DNA of 21,331 nt, taken from positions 1 to 21,331 of the forward strand of contig VGPE01000018.1 of NCBI GenBank assembly GCA_016875645.1, in the 5' to 3' direction. Numbering within the stretch: position 1 is the stretch's first letter; every line of letters starts with the position of its first letter. The notes beneath the pieces are model-generated. The model had not been told where the DNA came from and made no database searches. It saw nothing but the letters and a program-made list of their open reading frames with translations. The translations under genes and the position numbers were made by a program. This document shows positions 15,792 through 21,331 of the stretch, one piece after another. The stretch is from Chloroflexota bacterium (lineage in GTDB: Bacteria > Chloroflexota > Limnocylindria > Limnocylindrales > CSP1-4).

Positions 15792-16583
15792 GTGGGTACC
15801 CAGCCCCTGGTGCTCGTCGCCGACGACGAGCCGAGAATCACGAAGCTCGTTTCCATCGCGCTGAGCGAGGAGGGCTTCCGCGTCATCACCGCCAGCGGCG
15901 GCGCGGAGGCGCTGGCCAAAGCCGAGGAAGTCCGGCCGGACATCGTCCTGCTCGACATCGTGATGCCCGATCTCGACGGGATCGAGGTCATGCGCCAGCT
16001 GCGCGAGCGCAGGCCGGTGCCGGTGATCCTGCTGACGGCGAAGGGTTCGACGTCCGACAAAGCCAAGGGCCTCGACCTCGGCGCAGACGACTACATCGCC
16101 AAGCCGTTCCATCCCGACGAGCTCGCGGCGCGTGTGCGCGCCGTCATCCGCCGCTCCTCCGGCGCGGCGCCGGGTGCCGGAGTCATCGCCGTCGACGACA
16201 TCGAGATCGACCTCGAACGGCGGATGGTCACCCGCGGCGGCGAGCTCGTTCAGCTCTCCCGAACCGAGTGGCTGCTGCTCCAGCACCTCGCGGGGAACGC
16301 CGGCAAGGTGGTGCTCCACACCGAGCTCCTCACCAAGGTCTGGGGCCCCGAGTACCGCGACGACCTCCAGTACCTGCGCGTCTGGGTCTCCCGCATTCGC
16401 CGCAAGCTGGGCGCGAAGCCAGGCGAAGCTGGCCGGATCCGCACGTTCCAGGGGATCGGCTACCTGCTCGACATCGAGACGAACGCCTCGCCCCCGGGTC
16501 CAGCGCCGGCGGGACACGTGGCCGCACTGGACGTCGAGGAGGAGGCGCCCAAGGCGCCGGCCACCGAGGGCGCCGCGGTCTGA
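15792..16583 (+). CDS. OmpR/KdpE-type response regulator, orphan
   Basis: The protein has about 263 residues from the GTG at 15792, with GGGAGGA nine bases upstream (15776-15782); an in-frame ATG at 15774 would place this ribosome site inside the gene. The receiver domain (about 5-118) has acidic Asp11/Asp12, phosphoacceptor Asp55 (LLDIVMPDLDG), Thr82 (LLTAK) and Lys104 (AKPF). The C-terminal winged helix (about 130-230) has LSRTEWLLLQHLAGNAGKVV, VWGPEYRDDLQYLRVWVSRIRRKLGAKPG and IRTFQGIGYLLD. The YLRVWVSRIRRKL recognition helix is KdpE-like, but no kdp genes or histidine kinase are next to it, so the partner is elsewhere. A disordered acidic/Ala/Pro tail of about 30 residues (residue ~235 to the end) is unusual for the family. 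Confidence 0.94.
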   Translation: MGTQPLVLVADDEPRITKLVSIALSEEGFRVITASGGAEALAKAEEVRPDIVLLDIVMPDLDGIEVMRQLRERRPVPVILLTAKGSTSDKAKGLDLGADDYIAKPFHPDELAARVRAVIRRSSGAAPGAGVIAVDDIEIDLERRMVTRGGELVQLSRTEWLLLQHLAGNAGKVVLHTELLTKVWGPEYRDDLQYLRVWVSRIRRKLGAKPGEAGRIRTFQGIGYLLDIETNASPPGPAPAGHVAALDVEEEAPKAPATEGAAV

Positions 16584-16732
16584 CGGGCCGACTCACGTGC
16601 GGAGGGCCGCCTTCCCGCGCGGAGCGCGCGCCGGCCGCGGCCGCTGACGAACGGGACGCCCACGCGAGCCGAAGCTACCCCGCGACCGGGTCGCCACGGG
16701 CAGCCCGCCGCGCAGCGGCAGCCAAACCTCGG

Positions 16733-16738
16733 TAGGGT
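16733..16738 (+). promoter_or_regulatory. Candidate -10 box of the nicotinamidase gene
   Basis: TAGGGT ends six bases before the ATG at 16745, the same distance as TACCCT from the DUF2255 ATG. That suggests a leaderless mRNA. GGAG directly abutting the ATG is too close to be a normal ribosome site. No -35 is evident. Confidence 0.4.
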
Positions 16739-16744
16739 TCGGAG

Positions 16745-17341
16745 ATGCCGCACTACGAGCGCTCGACCGCGCTGATCGTTGTTGATCTCCAGAACGACTT
16801 CGCCGATCCGTCAGGCAGCCTGGCGGTCCGCGGGGGTGCCGCGATCGTGCCGTTCGTCAACACTCAGATCGCCGACGCCCTCGAGGCGGGAGCCTTCGTG
16901 GTCTATACCCAGGACTGGCATCCGCGACACACGCCCCATTTCGCACAGGACGGCGGCGCCTGGCCCGTGCACTGCGTCCAGAACACCTGGGGCGCCCGTC
17001 TCCACCCCGACCTGGCCGTCGAGGGCCCGGTCGTGCGCAAGGGCACCTTCGGCGAGGATGGCTACTCGGGCTTCACGATGCGTGATCCGGTATCGGAGGA
17101 GACCATCCCGACAGAACTCGCGGGCCTCCTGCTCGAGCGGGCTGTGACACGCGTCGTCGTCACGGGACTGGCAACCGATTATTGCGTGCGCGCAACGGCA
17201 CTCGATGCCGCGGCCCTGAGTTTCGAGACGACGGTGCTGGCCGGCGCGATTGCGGCGGTGGATCTCAAGCCGGGCGACGGCGAGCGGGCCCTCGAGGAGA
17301 TGGCCGCGGCCGGCGTCCACATCGAGCCGGCGCGGCACTGA
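16745..17341 (+). CDS. pncA: Nicotinamidase (isochorismatase-like hydrolase)
   Basis: The protein has 198 residues, a normal length. It converts nicotinamide to nicotinate and ammonia in the NAD salvage pathway, in the cytoplasm. The catalytic triad is Asp14 (VVDLQNDF), Lys99 (VRKGTF) and Cys147 (LATDYCVRATA). The metal site is Asp57 and His59 (QDWHP), His65 (HTPHF) and probably His76 (WPVHC). The GLATDYCV nucleophile region and DLKPGDGERALEEM ending match bacterial PncA closely, rather than the generic isochorismatases. It may be leaderless (TAGGGT at 16733). The exonuclease gene begins 21 bp after its stop, so the two probably form an operon. Confidence 0.94.
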   Translation: MPHYERSTALIVVDLQNDFADPSGSLAVRGGAAIVPFVNTQIADALEAGAFVVYTQDWHPRHTPHFAQDGGAWPVHCVQNTWGARLHPDLAVEGPVVRKGTFGEDGYSGFTMRDPVSEETIPTELAGLLLERAVTRVVVTGLATDYCVRATALDAAALSFETTVLAGAIAAVDLKPGDGERALEEMAAAGVHIEPARH

Positions 17342-17362
17342 CGCCGGCGCTCAGGGCTGACG

Positions 17363-18250
17363 ATGGAGCTGCACCTCGTCGACGCGACCTACGAACTGTT
17401 CCGGGCGCACTTCTCGCCGCGGCCCACCGTGCGCGGCCGCGACGGTCAGGTGCTCAACGGCGTGTCGGGCCTGATCGAGACGTTGCTCGCTCTGGTTCGC
17501 GACGAGGGCGCGACGCACATCGGATGCGCCACCGACCGGGTCATTCGCTCCTTCCGAAATGACCTCTTCGCCGGCTACAAGTCGGACGCGGGGGTGCCGC
17601 GGGAACTGCTCGACCAATTCCCGATCGCCGAGCGGGCGATCCAGGCGCTGGGCTTTCGGCTCTGGTCCATGGTGGACCTGGAAGCCGACGACGCCCTCGC
17701 GACGGCCGCGGCCCGCTGGGGCGACGAACCGTCCGTGGACCGGATCCTGATCTGCACGCCCGACAAGGACATGGCCCAGTGCGTTCGCGGCACCCGTGTG
17801 GTGCTGCGCGATCGCCGCCGCCGGATCACCTACGACGAGGCGGGTGTGCGCGCCAAGTGGGGTGTGCCGCCGGCGTCCATCGCGGACCTGCTGGCGCTCG
17901 TCGGCGATGCGTCCGACGGCTACCCGGGCATCCCGGGCTGGGGGCTCAAGACCGCGGCCGCGGTCCTCTCGCGGTACGGCACGATGGCGGCGATTCCCCG
18001 GCGCGGTTCGCAGTGGGACGTGCCCGGCATCAGGGGCGCCGCTGTCCTGGCAGCCCGGCTCGCGGCCATGGAGGACGAGGCCGCGCTGTATCTCGATCTC
18101 GCCACGCTGCGAACGAATGCGCCCCTGCCCGAATCGGCGCCATCCGATCTGGCGTGGCGCGGGGCGAGGCGAGAGGCATTCGAGGCGCTGTGCGACGACC
18201 TGGGCCTCGAGGATCTGCGGACTCGGCCGCACCGGTGGCGCCCAGACTGA
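17363..18250 (+). CDS. Stand-alone 5'-3' exonuclease (FEN/Pol I N-terminal type)
   Basis: The protein has 295 residues from the ATG at 17363. It matches the 5'-nuclease domain otherwise found at the N-terminus of DNA polymerase I: Asp7 (LHLVDATYELFR), the arch region FRNDLFAGYKSDAGVPRELL, acidic cluster EADDA (107-111), CTPDKDMAQ (Asp134, Asp136), and the helix-3-turn-helix GDASDGYPGIPGWGLKTA with Asp182 and Asp185. These residues bind two metals and cleave 5' flaps or RNA primers. No polymerase domain follows. The family's usual TGDKD is CTPDKD here. It lies 21 bp downstream of pncA and ends before a UUCG hairpin. A role in repair or primer removal alongside a separate Pol I is likely by family knowledge. 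Confidence 0.92.
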   Translation: MELHLVDATYELFRAHFSPRPTVRGRDGQVLNGVSGLIETLLALVRDEGATHIGCATDRVIRSFRNDLFAGYKSDAGVPRELLDQFPIAERAIQALGFRLWSMVDLEADDALATAAARWGDEPSVDRILICTPDKDMAQCVRGTRVVLRDRRRRITYDEAGVRAKWGVPPASIADLLALVGDASDGYPGIPGWGLKTAAAVLSRYGTMAAIPRRGSQWDVPGIRGAAVLAARLAAMEDEAALYLDLATLRTNAPLPESAPSDLAWRGARREAFEALCDDLGLEDLRTRPHRWRPD

Positions 18251-18268
18251 GGCGCGATCGGGCCGATG

Positions 18269-18286
18269 CGCCGCGTTCGCGCGGCG
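18269..18286. terminator. UUCG-tetraloop hairpin between convergent genes
   Basis: CGCCGCG, loop TTCG, CGCGGCG: a perfect 7-bp stem closed by a UUCG tetraloop, lying in the 49-bp gap between the exonuclease (+) and the zinc-ribbon protein (-). No T-tract. Probably serves both genes. Confidence 0.65.
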
Positions 18287-18299
18287 GTGGCCACAGCGA

Positions 18300-18788
18300 T
18301 CAGGGCCCGGTGCACTCCACTGCGAGCGGCCGCACGACGTCGCCGAGGCCCGTCACGAGCCGCGAGAACGTCAGCGACTGGCCGGCTCCGATCAGGGGAC
18401 TCGTGATGAACACCGAGCGCGGGCCGATCCCCGCGCCTCCCGCAGGATCGTAGACCCGACACGTGGTGGCGCCCTCGCGGCTGCCGTCGTTGCGGATCGC
18501 GAACGTGACCGCAAGGTTCGGAGGCTGCGCGACGACGGCCGCGATGGAGCCGCTGAAGGGCCCGACGCCGGAGAGCGCCACTCGCGCGATGACCGCGAGC
18601 ACGACGACGGCGATGATGATCCCGAGGGCCACGGTGCCGTGCGCCTGGGAGTTGGCGGGCTGCGCGAGGCCGAGGGGGTTGCAGCGCTCGCACATGGCGA
18701 GATCGAGCGCGATCGGCGTGCCACAGCGCACACAGGCGTGGGTCGGCGGGGCAGCGGGCCCGGGGCTGGCGCGGGCTGGCGTGGTCAT
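18300..18788 (-). CDS. Zinc-ribbon, single-helix membrane protein with an extracytoplasmic domain
   Basis: The protein has 162 residues. After a Pro/Ala-rich leader, a double CxxC zinc ribbon (Cys19/Cys22 and Cys33/Cys36, ACVRCGTPIALDLAMCERCNP) is followed by a linker, a membrane helix at about 53-72 (ALGIIIAVVVLAVIARVAL) and an extracytoplasmic beta-rich domain of about 85 residues (LAVTFAIRNDGSREGATTCRV ... PLIGAGQSLTFSRLV). The latter resembles FxLYD-like or CARDB-like immunoglobulin folds that often accompany zinc ribbons. It has two further cysteines (TTCRV, VECTGP) that may form a disulfide. The function is unknown; the layout suggests a cytoplasmic ribbon anchored to an outer domain. 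The ATG at 18788 lies about 70 bp from the phosphorylase stop, so the two could be one transcript. Confidence 0.82.
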   Translation of the reverse strand: MTTPARASPGPAAPPTHACVRCGTPIALDLAMCERCNPLGLAQPANSQAHGTVALGIIIAVVVLAVIARVALSGVGPFSGSIAAVVAQPPNLAVTFAIRNDGSREGATTCRVYDPAGGAGIGPRSVFITSPLIGAGQSLTFSRLVTGLGDVVRPLAVECTGP

Positions 18789-18860
18789 CGGCCCGGGAAT
18801 CGTGCCACGGGCACGGGATTCATGATCGTCGGCCCGGCTCCCCGGGCCGGCTCGCGCCGG

Positions 18861-19610
18861 TCAGAGCGTGGTCGCCGCCGCGTCGAGCGCGACCTCGATC
18901 ATCGTCCTGGTCGCCCGCTCCAGGGCGTCGAGCGGCAGGTACGAATCGTCGGGGGTGATCTCCTCGGACAGCACGTCGCTGACGGTCAGGATGGTGGCCG
19001 CGCGGACGTCCTGGCCGGCCGCCCACGCCCGGGCCGCGAGGTAGTACAGCGCCGAGCTCTCCATCTCGAACGCGAGCGCGCCGCGCGAGCGCCACGTCGT
19101 CACGTAGTCGGGATCGCTGTTGTAGAAGACGTCCACCGTGGCCACCGCGCCCACGTGGTGGCGGACCCCGCGCGCGGCCGCCGCGTCGACGAGCGCGCGC
19201 ACCAGGCCGAAGTCGGCGGCCGGCGCGTAGGGGTCGCCGTGGAGGTAGGTCCGGGTGGTGCCGTCGACCGGCGTCGCCGCGGACGCGATCACGAGGTCGG
19301 TCGTCGCGATGCCGCGCCCGATGCCGCCGCAGGTGCCGATCCGGACCAGGCGCCGCGCGCCGAGGCGCAGCAGCTCCTCCACCACGATCGCGAGGCTGGG
19401 GGTGCCCATGCCCGTGGTCTGGACACTCACGGGCACCCCCCGGTAGGTGCCCGTGTAGCCGTACATCGCGCGATGGTCGGTGACCCGGCGCGCACGCTCG
19501 AGGCCGCCGTCGAACAGCCCCGCGACCAGCGTGGCGCGGTTGGGGTCACCGGGCAGCAGGACGATCGGCGCGTAATCGCCGGGCTCGGCGCGCAGGTGGA
19601 TCTGGGGCAT
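18861..19610 (-). CDS. deoD: Purine nucleoside phosphorylase, DeoD-like hexameric family
   Basis: The protein has 249 residues. The ATG at 19610 has GGAGGA four bases upstream. The NP-I fold motifs are clear: IVLLPGDPNRA (phosphate-binding Gly21), MYGYTGTYRGVPVSVQTTGMGTPS, LVRIGTCGGI with Arg90, the FEMESSALYYLAA segment (Glu182, Met183, Glu184 contacting ribose) and ILTVSD with Asp212 at the place of the base-protonating Asp of DeoD. Members split purine nucleosides with phosphate into base plus ribose-1-phosphate. The FEMES wording and some loops are also close to uridine phosphorylase, so pyrimidine or methylthioadenosine specificity is not excluded. It is divergent from the DUF1684 gene with only 38 bp between starts, so the two promoters must overlap. 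Confidence 0.88.
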   Translation of the reverse strand: MPQIHLRAEPGDYAPIVLLPGDPNRATLVAGLFDGGLERARRVTDHRAMYGYTGTYRGVPVSVQTTGMGTPSLAIVVEELLRLGARRLVRIGTCGGIGRGIATTDLVIASAATPVDGTTRTYLHGDPYAPAADFGLVRALVDAAAARGVRHHVGAVATVDVFYNSDPDYVTTWRSRGALAFEMESSALYYLAARAWAAGQDVRAATILTVSDVLSEEITPDDSYLPLDALERATRTMIEVALDAAATTL

Positions 19611-19648
19611 GCTGTCCTCCGCAATCTCCGAGATCGTACGGGGTTGGA

Positions 19649-20329
19649 GTGACCGGAACCAACGCTTCGCTCGATCAGCTCAGCCTGTCCGACTGGCGCC
19701 GTCAGATGGCCGACCTCTACGCCCTGGTGCGCGCGACGATCGCACGCGATCCGGACTCCGCTCTCGCGCACTGGCGATCCGAGCGCGAGCGCCTGTACCG
19801 CGAGCACCCGCAGTCCCCCGTCCCGGCGGCGCAGCGCGCCAGCTTCCGATCGCGCCATTTCGACGCCGACCCGGCCCTCCGATTCGAGGTCACCGTTGAG
19901 CCCGAGCCGAGTTCCGAACTTGATCCGGACGCCGAGGCAGGGCCGACCGCTGGCGCGGGCCGTCCCCTGGATCTGCCCGTCAGCGCAGGGGGCTTCATGC
20001 GCTTCGAGCGAATCGGCTGGGTCGAGATTCCGTTCCCGGTCGGGCGGCAACGGCTCGCCGTGTACTGGATGGAGGGCTACGCGGGCGGCCTGTTCCTGCC
20101 CTTCCGCGACGGCACCAACGGGAGGGAGACCTACGGGGCCGGGCGCTACCTGCTCGACGGCGCCAAGAGTGCTGACCTGGGCCCAGGCGTGCGCCCAGCC
20201 TCGCTCCGCCTCGACTTCAACTTCGCCTATCAGCCGTCATGTGCCTTTGATCCTGCCTGGGCCTGCCCGCTGGCGCCGCCGGAGAACCGCCTGGACCTGG
20301 CGGTTCGGGCCGGCGAGCGCCTCGCCTGA
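19649..20329 (+). CDS. DUF1684-family protein
   Basis: The protein has 226 residues from the GTG at 19649. Family landmarks: an N-terminal helix pair with WRSERERLYREHPQSPVP, FRSRHFDADPALRFEV, GFMRFERIGWVEIPFPVGRQRLAVYWME, LFLPFRDGTNGRETYGAGRYLLDG, the LDFNFAYQPSCAFDPAWACPLAPPENRL box with three cysteines, and the closing VRAGERL. The role of DUF1684 proteins is unknown; the conserved Cys/Asn-rich box near the end suggests a metal or ligand site. No signal peptide is seen. A Glu/Pro/Ser linker around residues 85-110 is probably a loop. It starts 38 bp from the divergent phosphorylase and ends before a perfect hairpin at 20344-20368. Confidence 0.88.
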   Translation: MTGTNASLDQLSLSDWRRQMADLYALVRATIARDPDSALAHWRSERERLYREHPQSPVPAAQRASFRSRHFDADPALRFEVTVEPEPSSELDPDAEAGPTAGAGRPLDLPVSAGGFMRFERIGWVEIPFPVGRQRLAVYWMEGYAGGLFLPFRDGTNGRETYGAGRYLLDGAKSADLGPGVRPASLRLDFNFAYQPSCAFDPAWACPLAPPENRLDLAVRAGERLA

Positions 20330-20343
20330 GGCTGCCCGCGCAA

Positions 20344-20368
20344 GGCGCCCCGACGTGGCAGGGGCGCC
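20344..20368 (+). terminator. Hairpin after the DUF1684 gene
   Basis: GGCGCCCC, nine-base loop GACGTGGCA, GGGGCGCC: a perfect 8-bp stem 15 bp after the DUF1684 stop. No T-tract. It separates this gene from the EAL gene on the same strand. Confidence 0.6.
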
Positions 20369-20456
20369 GGCTGTGCATGGACGGACCGGGGCCATCGGCG
20401 GCCGTGCACCGGGACCCTCGGGCGTCTCGGCCCGGACCGTCGGCGGAGGCAAGATC

Positions 20457-20506
20457 ACGGCGGCACAGGTCTGCCCACGGTATGGGCTGCACTCCACCTG
20501 CGCCGT
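20457..20506 (+). promoter_or_regulatory. Foldable leader upstream of the EAL gene
   Basis: A compact nested structure can form: ACGGCG pairs with CGCCGT, CAGGT with ACCTG (GCA bulge on the 5' side), then GCCC with GGGC around the loop ACGGTAT. It ends 16 bases before the GTG, with the ribosome site GGGAG directly after it. It might be a regulatory leader, but GC-rich DNA makes chance stems common. I do not recognise a known riboswitch class. Confidence 0.35.
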
Positions 20507-20522
20507 AGGGATCGGGAGCTCT

Positions 20523-21331
20523 GTGCGCCTTCCAACCTTGAGCCGCTCCACCGACGAACGGCTCCTGTGGTCGCGGGACATCCGGTTCGTCCATCGGCTC
20601 GCCGTGCGCGTGCCGACGGCGCGCCAGCTCGAGCTCGATTCGGGCTCGTGCCTCATTGCGCCTGCGACCGACCTGACCGACGAGGTGACCGCCGAGGTGG
20701 CCGGAGCGGCGCACGGCGCGGACTACGGCCTGGTGAACGTCGACTCCAGGCTGCCCATCGTGGACCGCTACGTGGTGGCCCTCGCCTCGGCCGTGCAGCT
20801 GTCCGGTCTCGCCGATCGGATCGGCATGGCGCAATCGACGCAGGCGATCCAGACCAAGACGCTCGACTACTTCTTCAGCCTCAAGAGCAACCACCAGGTC
20901 CACTTCCAGCCGATCGTGGAACTCGCCTCCGGCCGACTCTACGAGTTCGAGTGCCTCTTCCGGCCGGTCATGCCGATGCTGCCCCAGTCCGTGTCGACCA
21001 TCATCGCGGCCGCGATCGGGACGGATCGCTCGGTCGAACTCGACACCTTCATCGTCCGGCTGATCCTGGCGCGGGCGGCCCAGATCTCGGCCGCCTGGAC
21101 CGAGCCGGCGATCCATCTCGCGATCAACTTCACCCCGGCCAGTCTGCTTGACCCACGCTTCGAGCCGTCGAGTTTCGCCGAGATCGTCCGGGAGGCCGGC
21201 CTGACCCCCGAGCAGATCACGCTCGAGTGCACGGAGCAGCAGGCCGTTTCGGACGTCGTGCCCCTCAAGCGCCAGGTCAAGGAGTTGCGCAGCCTCGGCT
21301 TCGGCTTTGCCATCGACGATGCAGGCGCGGG
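20523..21331 (+). CDS. EAL-domain protein (cyclic-di-GMP phosphodiesterase-like), 3' end outside the window
   Basis: 269 codons are visible from the GTG at 20523, supported by GGGAG five bases upstream. The first 115 or so residues form a domain I do not recognise (LLWSRDIRFVHRLAVRVPTARQL, LIAPATDLTDEVTAEVAGAA, ADYGLVNVDSRLPIVDRY). The EAL domain begins near residue 120: VHFQPIVELASGRLYEFECLFRP (the EAL signature is ECL, Glu kept), LAINFTPASLLDPRF (conserved Asn), ITLECTEQQAVSD (second Glu) and FAIDDAGAG (Asp-Asp pair; GAG where many have GTG). The metal-binding set seen so far is present, so it may hydrolyse c-di-GMP. The conserved Lys and final Glu lie beyond the window. No membrane helix or GGDEF domain appears in the visible part. 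Confidence 0.88.
   Translation, partial: MRLPTLSRSTDERLLWSRDIRFVHRLAVRVPTARQLELDSGSCLIAPATDLTDEVTAEVAGAAHGADYGLVNVDSRLPIVDRYVVALASAVQLSGLADRIGMAQSTQAIQTKTLDYFFSLKSNHQVHFQPIVELASGRLYEFECLFRPVMPMLPQSVSTIIAAAIGTDRSVELDTFIVRLILARAAQISAAWTEPAIHLAINFTPASLLDPRFEPSSFAEIVREAGLTPEQITLECTEQQAVSDVVPLKRQVKELRSLGFGFAIDDAGA

Noticed and set aside
17796..19652. Open frame of 618 codons on the + strand spanning several genes
   Set aside because: It crosses the exonuclease end, a UUCG hairpin and two opposite-strand genes with clear motifs; composition is that of a shadow frame.
20401..20522. GEMM-type c-di-GMP riboswitch before the EAL gene
   Set aside because: A GCACAGG stretch is present, but the GEMM core and its GNRA/tetraloop-receptor layout are not; kept only as an unclassified fold.

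Overview
The window is about 21.3 kb of very GC-rich, densely coded bacterial chromosome. It has no rRNA, tRNA, CRISPR array or recognisable insertion sequence. Short intergenic gaps, GTG and TTG starts, lone -10 boxes close to start codons and T-poor GC hairpins at gene ends point to a high-GC free-living bacterium. The gene content (homodimeric AceE, SIMPL, DUF1684, DUF72, glucose/sorbosone dehydrogenase lipoprotein, zinc-ribbon membrane protein) would fit a terrestrial Chloroflexota or an actinobacterium. That placement is inference and not secure.

Region 1 (1-6028) is a divergent, probably catabolic locus. Leftward, a LacI-family regulator, an amidohydrolase and a phosphotriesterase-like hydrolase are joined by two GTGA stop/start overlaps. 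The last gene is broken by an in-frame TAA 34 codons in and runs off the window. Rightward lie a DegT/StrS-type PLP aminotransferase and a protein with the neutral/alkaline ceramidase fold. A 20-bp near-perfect palindrome at 3116-3135, between the two arms, is a plausible LacI-family operator. The substrate is unknown. One regulator with an aminotransferase, an amidase-like hydrolase, an amidohydrolase and a lactonase-like enzyme suggests breakdown of an amino- or amide-bearing sugar, cyclitol or lipid. This is the best candidate here for an undescribed pathway.

Region 2 (6029-8526) holds a 60-residue zinc-ribbon protein, two perfect tandem copies of a 38-nt hairpin unit, a four-helix membrane protein with a very good sigma-70-like promoter, a MarR regulator with a perfect 14-bp palindrome upstream, and a DUF72 gene. 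The DUF72 gene has no ATG, GTG or TTG start and carries a 16-bp tandem duplication at its 5' end.

Region 3 (8507-15455) holds a small cupin, a lipoprotein glucose/sorbosone dehydrogenase, a SIMPL-domain protein, a two-helix membrane protein, a complete pyruvate dehydrogenase E1 (aceE) without E2 or E3 nearby, and a DUF2255 protein.

Region 4 (15456-21331) holds an orphan OmpR-type response regulator, nicotinamidase followed 21 bp later by a stand-alone 5'-3' exonuclease, a zinc-ribbon/one-helix protein, a DeoD-like purine nucleoside phosphorylase, a DUF1684 protein and the first 269 codons of an EAL-domain protein. The EAL gene is preceded by a foldable leader. Convergent gene pairs in this half are separated by compact GC hairpins that probably end transcription from both sides.
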